DNA of 64,000 bases from Affinibrenneria salicis. GTDB lineage: Bacteria > Pseudomonadota > Gammaproteobacteria > Enterobacterales > Enterobacteriaceae. Position numbers and translations under genes: made by a program. Below are positions 20,642-28,467 of this stretch, piece after piece (within the stretch, counting starts at the first letter, position 1; each line of letters opens with the position of its first letter). Below the pieces are notes generated by a model. The model searched no databases, was not told the DNA's origin, and saw nothing but the letters and a program-made list of their open reading frames with translations. The DNA is taken from positions 151,897-215,896 of the forward strand of contig NZ_VYKJ01000011.1 in NCBI RefSeq assembly GCF_008710095.1, given 5' to 3'.

Positions 20642-21529
20642 GTGCAATCACAATATCTGCTCGGCATTGACGGCGGCGGAACGCATTGCCGCGCCCGACT
20701 GACCGATATCCAGGGAAAATGGCTGGCCGAATGCAGCGCCGGCCCGGCCAATATCTTTACCGACTATGACGAAGCGCTCGGCACCGCGCTGCGGCTGGCT
20801 GAAGAAACCCTGCGCAAGGCGGCGTTACCGGCCGGCGCGCTGGCGCATACCGTCGCGGTGATGGGCTTCGCCGGCGCCAACGTCGCCTCGCTGCGCCAGC
20901 GCCTGCGGAGCTGGCAGCCCCCTTTCGCCCGGTATCAGGCCTTCTCCGATGTTGAGATCGCCTGTATCGGCGCGCACCGCGGCGCACCGGGCGCCGTGCT
21001 GATCGCCGGTACCGGCAGCCAGGGCGTCGCCTGGGACGGCCGGGCATTTCACTCGATCGGCGGCTGGGGCTTCGCGCTGTCCGATCAGGGTTCCGGCGCG
21101 CAGCTGGGCAGAAGCGCTCTGCGCCACGCGCTGATGGCCCATGAAGGCCTTACGCCCGTCACGCCGTTTACCCAGGCCGTGATGGCGCACTTCTCGCACG
21201 AGGCCGAAAAGATGCTTTTGTGGTCGCAGGGCGCCGGGCCGGCCGACTGGGCCGCCTTCTCGCCCCAGGTATTCGATTACGCCGCGCGTCAGGATGAGGC
21301 GGCCGTCGCGCTAGTTAACAACACCGCGCAGGAGATCGCCGTCCTGATACGGGCGCTGGCGCACCGCGGGCAAGGGCGGCTGTCGCTGATGGGCGGGCTG
21401 GCGCAACCGGTGACGCCCTGGCTTCCGGCGGCGGTTCGGGATAAATTAACCTCTGCGCAGGGAGATGCACTCAGCGGCGCGCTTCAGCTGGCCGCCCGGT
21501 GCTATCGGGAGCCACATCCCGCCCGCTGA
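20642..21529 (+). CDS. BadF/BadG-type sugar kinase, N-acetylglucosamine kinase-like
   Basis: ASKHA-superfamily ATPase of 295 residues. GTG 20642 is the chosen start because GGGAGG lies six to seven bases upstream and the phosphate-1 motif LGIDGGGTHCRARL follows at once; the upstream hydrophobic frame to 20549 has no family match. Other motifs are DVEIACIGAH, VLIAGTGSQGVAW (phosphate-2) and GGWGFALSDQGSGAQLG, which is typical of N-acetylglucosamine/glucosamine kinases of this family. The likely role is phosphorylation of an imported amino sugar. The ROK regulator follows on the same strand 72 bases later. Confidence 0.88.
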   Translation: MQSQYLLGIDGGGTHCRARLTDIQGKWLAECSAGPANIFTDYDEALGTALRLAEETLRKAALPAGALAHTVAVMGFAGANVASLRQRLRSWQPPFARYQAFSDVEIACIGAHRGAPGAVLIAGTGSQGVAWDGRAFHSIGGWGFALSDQGSGAQLGRSALRHALMAHEGLTPVTPFTQAVMAHFSHEAEKMLLWSQGAGPADWAAFSPQVFDYAARQDEAAVALVNNTAQEIAVLIRALAHRGQGRLSLMGGLAQPVTPWLPAAVRDKLTSAQGDALSGALQLAARCYREPHPAR

Positions 21530-21601
21530 TACCAGAGCGGCGGTCAGCGGCCCAGCCATACACAGCAATTAACCTTCCAGGGAAAACAGAACAGAGAACG
21601 T

Positions 21602-22714
21602 ATGACGGCTCCGAATATAACCGCACGCATATTGCGACTGATTGTTGAGCACTCCCCCGTCAGCCAGTCCGACCTGAAAGTCCGCAGCGGACTGAGCATG
21701 TCGACCGTGTCGCAGGCGACCAACCGGCTGCTTTCCCAGGGCGTTATTCACGAACTGGGGCTGCGGAGAGTGTCGATGGGCCGCCCCAAAACCCTGCTCG
21801 GCCTGCGGCCGGATTACGCCACGGTGGTCGGCATTCAGCTCAATGCCGAACGCAACCTTATTGTGATGACGGACCTGGCCGGCAACCTGCTGGGCGAACA
21901 GCAGATTCCGTCCGGCGAACTGACCCCGCGCCAGCTGGGCGACGCCCTGGCGAAATTTCTGCGCACGGTGGAGGATAAACGCGTAGGCGCCATCGGTCTG
22001 GCGCTGTCCGGCCTGGTCGATCCGGCGAACGGCAGCTGTATTCGTTCCAAAGTGCTCGACTGGGATAATGTCCCGATCGCCCAAATGCTGGAAGCGCGTT
22101 TTTCCCTGCCGGTCTTTATCGAAAACGACGCCAACGCCATGGCGATGGCGGCGCTGGTATTCGGTCAACTGGGCAACGCCCGTTCGGCGATCATCGCGAC
22201 TTACGGCAAAGGCATCGGCGCCGGCATTATTATCGACCGCCAGCTCTATCGCGGCCGCCACGGCAAAGCCGGCGAAATCGGCAATGCTCTGCTGGGCGAC
22301 GGCTCCCGCCGGTTGCTGGAAGAGGTGGCGTCGTCGCGGGCCATCCTGCAGAAAATCGCCGGCGCGTCCGGCGAAGAGGCGCCGGCCAACCTGCTGCAGC
22401 TCGATCAGCGGCCCGACGCCGGCGTGCTGGAGACGCTGGCCGAAGCCGGCCATCATCTGGGCATGTCGCTGGCCAATCTGTCGGTGGCGTTCGATCCGGA
22501 CGTGGTTTATCTGGCAATGGAGCCGCAGATGGCCTCGCGTATTTTTCTCGATCAGGTCAGCCAAAGCTTTCAGACCTATCGCCTGAGCCTGACCCCGCAA
22601 AAAACCCCGCTGCAGTTCCTGACCGAATCGAACCGGATGTGGGCGCTGGGGGCGGCCGGATTCGCCGTTAACAAGCTGCTGGATATCCTTTCCGCCGAAG
22701 CGGACGAAGAATAG
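21602..22714 (+). CDS. ROK-family transcriptional regulator (NagC/Mlc/XylR type) lacking the zinc cysteine motif
   Basis: Protein of 370 residues. An N-terminal winged helix-turn-helix (about 8-60, SQSDLKVRSGLSMSTVSQAT) is followed by a ROK sugar-binding domain with ENDANAMAMAAL, GKGIGAGIIIDRQLYRG and GKAGEIGN. In NagC and Mlc a CxCGxxGCxE zinc cluster follows this point; here the segment reads NALLGDGSRRLLEEVAS with no cysteines. The gene is convergent with the ATPase gene 26 bases away. It most likely represses or activates the surrounding sugar cluster in response to a sugar or sugar phosphate. Confidence 0.9.
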   Translation: MTAPNITARILRLIVEHSPVSQSDLKVRSGLSMSTVSQATNRLLSQGVIHELGLRRVSMGRPKTLLGLRPDYATVVGIQLNAERNLIVMTDLAGNLLGEQQIPSGELTPRQLGDALAKFLRTVEDKRVGAIGLALSGLVDPANGSCIRSKVLDWDNVPIAQMLEARFSLPVFIENDANAMAMAALVFGQLGNARSAIIATYGKGIGAGIIIDRQLYRGRHGKAGEIGNALLGDGSRRLLEEVASSRAILQKIAGASGEEAPANLLQLDQRPDAGVLETLAEAGHHLGMSLANLSVAFDPDVVYLAMEPQMASRIFLDQVSQSFQTYRLSLTPQKTPLQFLTESNRMWALGAAGFAVNKLLDILSAEADEE

Positions 22715-22740
22715 CCGCCCGGCGGGCGGCAGGGGCGGCG

Positions 22741-23841
22741 CTAACGAAGTCGCGCGCCGTCTTTATCGAACAGCAGACAATTGGCCGGGTCCAGCGCATA
22801 GCGAACGGCATCCCCGGTTTGCGCCTCAACGGCGCCGCGTTGCTCAATCACCAGCAGTTCATCGCCGCAGCCGGCCAGATTCAGATAGAGGTAGTTGGTG
22901 TGGCCCAGTTTCTCGATAAACGACACGTCGCCGCTGAAACATGGCTGCGCGGCGTGCGTAGCGTCGGGAAGGCGGAAATGCTCAGGCCGGATACCAAGCC
23001 GAACCTCCTGCCCCGGCGCGCAAGACGACGTCAACGGCAGCGACAGCGAATCCATCCCCAGCGCGGGAACGCTGAGCCGAACCTCGCCGGCCTGCGCCGC
23101 CGTTACCCGCGCGGCCAGAAAATTGATCTTCGGCGAGCCGATAAAGCCGGCGACAAAGGCGTTATCCGGGTCGTTGTACAGCGAGAGCGGCGCGCCGACC
23201 TGCTCGACTCGCCCCTGACGCAGCACCACGATCCGATCGGCCAGGGTCATGGCCTCCAGCTGATCGTGAGTGACATAAATCATGGTATTGCCGAGCGCAG
23301 CGTGCAGCCGGGCGATTTCGATACGCATCTGCAGCCGTAATTCGGCGTCAAGGTTGGACAAAGGCTCATCGAATAAAAAGATGCGCGGCTGGCGGATAAT
23401 GGCGCGCCCAATGGCCACCCGCTGGCGCTGACCGCCCGACAGCGCTCTGGGCAACCGGTCCAGCAGTTCGCTGAGATGGAGCCGGGCGGCGGTGGCGGCG
23501 ATCGCCCGGGCGATCTCGTCCTTCGGCCGCTTCGCCACTTCCAGCGGATAAGCCAAATTGCCGCGCACCGTCATATTGGGATAAAGCGCATAGGACTGGA
23601 ATACCATGGCGATACCGCGTTCGGTGGCGGGTTGATGGGTCATGTCCTTACCGTCAATCAACATCTGCCCGCCGGAAATCTCCTCCAGCCCGGCGATCAT
23701 TCTCAACAGCGTCGACTTACCGCAGCCGGACGGGCCGACAAACACCACGAACTCCCCGCTTTCAATGACCAGATCGATCCCGGGAATGACGTTAACGTGC
23801 TCATAAGACTTCTTTACATCTTTTAAGTGCAGTCTGGTCAT
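22741..23841 (-). CDS. Sugar ABC transporter ATP-binding protein (MalK/UgpC family)
   Basis: Nucleotide-binding subunit of 366 residues from ATG 23841, with AGAGG upstream; an in-frame GTG at 23847 is possible. Walker A is GPSGCGKST (36-44), the Q-loop FQSYALYP, signature LSGGQRQRVAIGRAI, Walker B IFLFDEPLSNLDA and switch His in YVTHDQLEAM. A C-terminal TOBE/regulatory domain carries LGIRPEHFRLP, as in MalK and UgpC, which power import of carbohydrates through two distinct permeases. The binding protein and both permeases are encoded divergently at 25005-28099, so this ATPase is their probable partner. A GNAT gene lies 11 bases upstream in the same operon. Confidence 0.94.
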   Translation of the reverse strand: MTRLHLKDVKKSYEHVNVIPGIDLVIESGEFVVFVGPSGCGKSTLLRMIAGLEEISGGQMLIDGKDMTHQPATERGIAMVFQSYALYPNMTVRGNLAYPLEVAKRPKDEIARAIAATAARLHLSELLDRLPRALSGGQRQRVAIGRAIIRQPRIFLFDEPLSNLDAELRLQMRIEIARLHAALGNTMIYVTHDQLEAMTLADRIVVLRQGRVEQVGAPLSLYNDPDNAFVAGFIGSPKINFLAARVTAAQAGEVRLSVPALGMDSLSLPLTSSCAPGQEVRLGIRPEHFRLPDATHAAQPCFSGDVSFIEKLGHTNYLYLNLAGCGDELLVIEQRGAVEAQTGDAVRYALDPANCLLFDKDGARLR

Positions 23842-23852
23842 AGCCACCTCTG

Positions 23853-24455
23853 TCAGAGTGTCTGGCCCATATAGATCGCATTGCTGCGCAGGATATGCTG
23901 AAAACCCAGCCGCTGATAAAATGCGCAGACCTTTTCATTCTGCAGACTGGCGCCGAGGTGAACCCCCTTCACGCCCGCAGAACGTAGCGTTTCCAGCTGT
24001 TTTTCAATCAGTTTTCTCCCCCAGCCGCTGCCCTGGGCTTCAGGCAACAAATTGATATGCAAATGCGCAGGCCAGTCCAGCGTCAGCCGTTCCGGCGTCA
24101 GCGCCGGCTGGTATATCGCGTCCAGCAATGGCTGGTCGAACGAGGTCACCGCCCGACGGCCGGCGTACGCTTCCCTTAACGCGGGCCACCATTGCGCTTC
24201 CAGCCTGGACTCGAAGGTCACGGTATCCGGCGTCGCCACCACATACCCGAGCACCCGTCCATCCCGTTCCATGACAAAGGCGAAACGCGGCTCAAGAACG
24301 GCGTAGGGCACCGAAAAGCGCTGCCCCGGATAGTGCGGATCCGAATACAACGCCGAGGCGTCGTCGCCGGCGTTGGCGGTGCGCAGGCAGATATCATACA
24401 GCGCCGGAATATCGGCTGCGCCGGCCAAACGAATACAGCCATCAGATACAGTCAT
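23853..24455 (-). CDS. GNAT-family N-acetyltransferase resembling the O-GlcNAcase-associated group
   Basis: Acetyl-CoA-dependent acetyltransferase of 200 residues; ATG 24455 follows GAGAGGAA. Features are IRLAGAADIPALYDICLRT at the N-terminus, HLHINLLPEAQGSGWGRKL with the acetyl-CoA loop QGSGWG, and the C-terminal NEKVCAFYQRLGF. The overall pattern (long insert with WWPALREAY, LHINLLP) recalls the bacterial proteins related to the GNAT-like domain of human O-GlcNAcase. It is first in an operon with the sugar ABC ATPase, so an amino sugar is a reasonable guess for its substrate. That link is inference. Confidence 0.85.
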   Translation of the reverse strand: MTVSDGCIRLAGAADIPALYDICLRTANAGDDASALYSDPHYPGQRFSVPYAVLEPRFAFVMERDGRVLGYVVATPDTVTFESRLEAQWWPALREAYAGRRAVTSFDQPLLDAIYQPALTPERLTLDWPAHLHINLLPEAQGSGWGRKLIEKQLETLRSAGVKGVHLGASLQNEKVCAFYQRLGFQHILRSNAIYMGQTL

Positions 24456-25004
24456 AGATTCCTCTCGGTGGTCAGGATATGAGCGTTCACCACGTTAATT
24501 AAAGCGCACTTAGTTTTCAAGAAATAATAAATCTCATCGGACTTATTCCACGATCGATAAAACCCGGCGGCCCAAAGACCCCGAAAGCGGCAATCGGCGT
24601 TCGGTTATCAGCATGTTATCTTTAGCTTTTCACCCTGGCCCGCCGCGCGTTAAGCACAACAAGAACGGCTGTCCTGCGTCATCATAGGATTTTCATATTT
24701 CTTTTCAGTAGCTTGAAAGTGGTAAGACTGTTGATGTAAAGCGCACGTCGCGCAGCATCGCCAACCGCGTAGCGGAAAGCGATGGCCGGCAGGAAAAAGA
24801 CGCCGACAGCAGGCAGATGAAACCGGATTTCTGCACGTAATCACAGATAACAAAAATGAAACAAACACCGTTTGATTTTATTTTTCACATGAAGTAAGTA
24901 TAGAAAGCAGGCGAAATTTACCCCGTTCGCCATACCGCAACCAGCAGGGCAAGCGGTTGCCATGATGAAGGGATGCCCGACCAGCGTTGGAGATACCGAG
25001 CATT
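24456..25004. other. Divergent regulatory region of the ABC transporter
   Basis: About 550 bases between the GNAT-ATPase operon (leftward) and the binding protein operon (rightward). No ORF is credible. It is more AT-rich near both genes. At 24859-24877 AAACAAAC and GTTTGATT form an imperfect dyad around ACC. A half CRP-like TCACA occurs at 24840-24845 but its partner half is poor. Confidence 0.4.
24859..24877. promoter_or_regulatory. Candidate operator upstream of the binding protein gene
   Basis: AAACAAAC-ACC-GTTTGATT, seven of eight positions paired, in an AT-rich segment about 130 bases ahead of the binding protein start. It could be a site for the cluster's ROK regulator; it shares only its AT-rich dyad nature with the 20480-20503 candidate. 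Confidence 0.25.
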
Positions 25005-26348
25005 ATGAGTAACACGCTTATGATTTCGCATTATGGCCGGGCGGCGGTCCGCCGGCTCTCTCGTCTGGCAACGGTCGGCATAGCCGCCGGTTTGTTTACG
25101 GCCGCGGCCCAGGCGATCACCATCAGCGAATGGGATATCTATACTTATCCCGATCAGACCAGCGCCGTTGATGCGGCGCTCAAAGACTTTTCCGCCCTTC
25201 ACCCGGATATCACCATTCAACGCTCAGTGCATTCATTTGATGATACCCGCATCCCTCTGAAGCTTGCGCTGTCGAGCGGCGACGGCCCGCAGGTTTCCCA
25301 CGTTAATCAGGGCGGCGGCGATATGGGGGCGCTGGTGAAGGATAAACTATTGCATCCGGTGGATGCCTACGCCGAGCGTTATGGCTGGAACAAACGCTTT
25401 CCTGAATCCATTCTGAAACGCAACCGCTGGTCCGACGCGCAGGAATTCGGCAGCGGCAAACTGTATGGCGTCGCCAGCCTGGGCGAGATGGTGGGCCTCT
25501 ACTACAACAAGGCGCTGCTGGACAAAGCGGGCGTGGCGGTGCCGCAGACCCTGGACGAACTGCAGGACGCCATGGCAAAACTGCAGCAACAGGGCACCGC
25601 GCCGATGATGCTCGGCCTGCTGGACGGCAACATGGGCCAGCAGTTGCTGAGCACCCTGTGGGAAGCGCAAATCGACAGCGCCGATCGCAAAACGCTGGAC
25701 GATCTGATTTACAACGTCGGCGGCAGTTTTAACGATGCGAAATTGATCAAAGCCGGCGCCATGATGCAGGACTGGAACAAGAAAGGGTTCTTCTTCCCCG
25801 GCTTCCAGGGCATCGGCGGCGATGACGCCGCATCCCTGTTCCAGAACGGACAGGCGGCGTTCCTGGTCAGCGGTACCTGGTATCTGGGACAGTTCAAAGG
25901 CAATAAAGACATCCATTTTGCCACCATGCCGAAGGGCGCCGGCGTCACGCACCCGCTGATGGTCGGCGGCACCGACCTTGCGTTTTCCATCACCAGCACC
26001 GCCAAAACTCAGCAACAGCGAGACGCGGCGGCGATTTTTATCGACTACATGGTGTCGGACAAGATGGCGGATCGCTGGCTGCAGGCCGGTTTTCTGCCGG
26101 CCAGCAGCCGGGCCGGAGCCGTCATTCCGGCGGATAACCCGCTGCTGGGCGAAGCCTGGCAGGTCTGGGTGGCGCTGAACCAGAACGACGGGTTGGGCCA
26201 CTATATCGACTGGGCCACCCCGACCATGAACGCCGAGCTGAACCAAAATGTGCAGTTGCTGCTGGGCGATCGCCTGACGCCGGAAAAAATGGCGGCCAAC
26301 TTCGACAGCAACTACGCCGGCTATCTGAAAACCCTGAAGAAACATTAA
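25005..26348 (+). CDS. Sugar ABC transporter substrate-binding protein
   Basis: Periplasmic binding protein of family 1 (MalE/UgpB class), 447 residues from ATG 25005. A Sec signal peptide is visible: a basic stretch ([11 protein letters not shown]), hydrophobic core and AAAQA cleavage site near residue 37. In-frame starts at 24987 (TTG) and 25020 (ATG) are alternatives. The mature part starts [14 protein letters not shown] and has the class features [34 protein letters not shown] and [15 protein letters not shown]. It delivers a carbohydrate to the two permeases that follow. A hairpin lies in the 63-base gap to the first permease gene. Confidence 0.93.
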   Translation: MSNTLMISHYGRAAVRRLSRLATVGIAAGLFTAAAQAITISEWDIYTYPDQTSAVDAALKDFSALHPDITIQRSVHSFDDTRIPLKLALSSGDGPQVSHVNQGGGDMGALVKDKLLHPVDAYAERYGWNKRFPESILKRNRWSDAQEFGSGKLYGVASLGEMVGLYYNKALLDKAGVAVPQTLDELQDAMAKLQQQGTAPMMLGLLDGNMGQQLLSTLWEAQIDSADRKTLDDLIYNVGGSFNDAKLIKAGAMMQDWNKKGFFFPGFQGIGGDDAASLFQNGQAAFLVSGTWYLGQFKGNKDIHFATMPKGAGVTHPLMVGGTDLAFSITSTAKTQQQRDAAAIFIDYMVSDKMADRWLQAGFLPASSRAGAVIPADNPLLGEAWQVWVALNQNDGLGHYIDWATPTMNAELNQNVQLLLGDRLTPEKMAANFDSNYAGYLKTLKKH

Positions 26349-26352
26349 CAGC

Positions 26353-26381
26353 CGTCCCGGCAGGCCCGTGCCGCCGGGACG
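26353..26381 (+). other. mRNA hairpin between binding protein and permease genes
   Basis: CGTCCCGG pairs with CCGGGACG; the loop contains a smaller GGC/GCC pair. There is no T run, so it is not a simple terminator. In the malE-malF type of operon such stems protect the upstream message and keep binding protein levels above permease levels. Confidence 0.55.
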
Positions 26382-26411
26382 TTCAATGTTTGCAGCAGTC
26401 GAGAAGATCCC

Positions 26412-27284
26412 ATGCTTAATCAGTCAGGCTGGCGTAATTTCCTCTACATCTTACCGGCGGTGTTCATTTACTCACTGTTCCTGCTGCTGCCTTTGCTGAT
26501 CTCGCTGGGCGTCAGTTTTACCGAGTGGGACGGCACCAACTGGCCGATATTTAACGGTTTCGGTAATTTCGTGAAGATGTTCGGCGATCCGGTGTTCTGG
26601 ATCTCGCTCGGCAACAACGCGCTGCTGATGCTGTTCTATACCCTGTTCCCGCTGACCGTCGGGCTGGCGTTGTGCAGCTTCCTGCACGACATGCGCAGCG
26701 ACGCCGAAAGAAGCCTGCTGCGCATTCTGTTTTTCCTGCCCTACATTATGCCGATGGCGGTGCTCGGCGTGGTGTGGCGCTGGCTATATAACCCGGCCTT
26801 CGGCCCAATCAATCAGTTTTTACGCGCGATCGGGATGCCCCATCTGGCGCTCTCCTGGCTGGGTAATTTTGGCTGGGCGCTGCCGGCGGTCGGACTGGTC
26901 GCCACCTGGTATTTCTTTGGTTTTTGTCTGGTGCTGTTCATGTCCGGCATACAGCGCATGGATCCTTCTCTGCTGGAAGCGGCGCAGCTGGACGGCTCAT
27001 CGGCCCGGCAGAAGTTTATCCGCATCACCCTGCCTTCGCTGCGGCCGGAGATTCGACTGGCCCTGCTGATGACCGTTATCGCCAGCCTGAAGGCCTTTGA
27101 CCTGGTGTATGTCATGACTCAGGGCGGGCCGGGCACAACTACCATGGTGACCAATCTCTATATGTATAAACAGGGCTTCGACCTGCATTATTTCGGCTAC
27201 GCCTCGTCAGTGGCGCTGGTCAGTACGCTGATCGTTTTTGTGATTAATGCGGGTATTCACTTTATTATTCGGGAGCGTTATTAA
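26412..27284 (+). CDS. Sugar ABC transporter permease (MalF/UgpA type)
   Basis: Inner-membrane permease of 290 residues with about six helices, starting LNQSGWRNFLYILPAVFIYS. The EAA loop that contacts the ATPase is EAAQLDGSSARQKFIRITLP at about 193-212. AGAAGATCCC precedes the ATG. Its stop TAA overlaps the next gene's start (TAATG, one base shared), so the two permeases are translationally coupled and will form a heterodimer. Confidence 0.94.
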   Translation: MLNQSGWRNFLYILPAVFIYSLFLLLPLLISLGVSFTEWDGTNWPIFNGFGNFVKMFGDPVFWISLGNNALLMLFYTLFPLTVGLALCSFLHDMRSDAERSLLRILFFLPYIMPMAVLGVVWRWLYNPAFGPINQFLRAIGMPHLALSWLGNFGWALPAVGLVATWYFFGFCLVLFMSGIQRMDPSLLEAAQLDGSSARQKFIRITLPSLRPEIRLALLMTVIASLKAFDLVYVMTQGGPGTTTMVTNLYMYKQGFDLHYFGYASSVALVSTLIVFVINAGIHFIIRERY

Positions 27285-28099
27285 TGCGCGGCGCACCTCT
27301 TTTTTCCCGCACGCTGATTTGGCTGCTCGCGCTGATGACGATTCTGCCGTTTCTGATGGCGTTTATGACATCGTTTAAAACGCAGATGGAGCTGTTTCAG
27401 GGTGTATTTTCCCTGCCCTCGCGGCTCAATTTCGCCAACTATACGACGGCCTGGCAGCAGGGACATTTTAACGTCTACTTTATCAATTCGGTGCTGGTGG
27501 TTTTTCCAGTGGTTATCTGCAGCATTTTTCTCGGCATTCTGTCGGGATTTGGCTTCGCCCTGCTGAAAATCCCGGGCAAGAGACTATTCGCCGCGCTCAT
27601 GGCGCTGGGCATGGTGCTGCCGGCCGAGGCGTTTATCATCCCGCTCTACCATGAACTGCGCTGGATGGGGCTGACCAATACCAGACTGGCGCTCATCCTG
27701 CCGCAAATCGCCATGTCGCTGCCGTTCACCACTCTGATGATCGCTACCGCCTTTCAACAGGTGCCGAAAGAGTTGATTGAAGCCTCGGTAATGGATGGCG
27801 CATCCCGAAGGAAAATTTTGTGGGGTATTCTGGTGCCGGCAATCTGGCCTACGCTCTCCACGCTGGCGCTGCTGCTGTTTATCTGGACCTGGAACGAATT
27901 CCTGATCCCCCTGATTCTGGTGAACCAGGAAGAACTGCGGACGTTGCCCATCGGCATGATGTTCTTTCAGAACAAAAACACCATCAACATCCCGGTGCTG
28001 ATGGCCGGCGCGATGATTGTGATCCTGCCGCTGGTGGCTATTTTTCTGCTGTTCCAGCGCAAATTCATCAGAGGGGTCACGGAAGGGGCGGTAAAGTAA
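27284..28099 (+). CDS. Sugar ABC transporter permease (MalG/UgpE type)
   Basis: Second inner-membrane permease, 271 residues, six predicted helices. The EAA loop is EASVMDGASRRKILWGILVP at about 166-185. It overlaps the upstream permease by one base. The C-terminus FQRKFIRGVTEGAVK is the standard ending of UgpE-like permeases. This is the last gene of the importer; the hairpin at 28170-28191 may end the transcript. Confidence 0.94.
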   Translation: MRGAPLFSRTLIWLLALMTILPFLMAFMTSFKTQMELFQGVFSLPSRLNFANYTTAWQQGHFNVYFINSVLVVFPVVICSIFLGILSGFGFALLKIPGKRLFAALMALGMVLPAEAFIIPLYHELRWMGLTNTRLALILPQIAMSLPFTTLMIATAFQQVPKELIEASVMDGASRRKILWGILVPAIWPTLSTLALLLFIWTWNEFLIPLILVNQEELRTLPIGMMFFQNKNTINIPVLMAGAMIVILPLVAIFLLFQRKFIRGVTEGAVK

Positions 28100-28169
28100 A
28101 AGGTCGCCCGCGCAAAACGCCGGGCTGGTGAACGCTGGCATAGCGCGACGACGCTAAACGGCAGACAAC

Positions 28170-28191
28170 AAAAAACCCGCCTGAGCGGGTT
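28170..28191. terminator. Rho-independent terminator of proK, possibly bidirectional
   Basis: AACCCGC and GCGGGTT pair around CTGA (28174-28180 with 28185-28191). The minus strand continues TTTTTTG, a good terminator for the leftward tRNA gene; the plus strand continues GATGTTTTC, a weak one for the permease operon. Confidence 0.8.
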
Positions 28192-28226
28192 GATGTTTTC
28201 GGCAACCGGGCGTTACCGATAAAATT

Positions 28227-28303
<77 letters not shown>

Positions 28304-28467
28304 AATGCGGGGCGCATATTACTGCGCCCCTGGGAATGCGTCAATCCCTTTTTGCAAAAAGACGCCGCGCTTTCGCTTAAATCATCGTCGGTCGCGCATT
28401 TTACCGCCATATTGCTGATTTTTAACCGTATCCGCAGGGCAAAAACGCAGGCCAACGGTCGTCAGGT

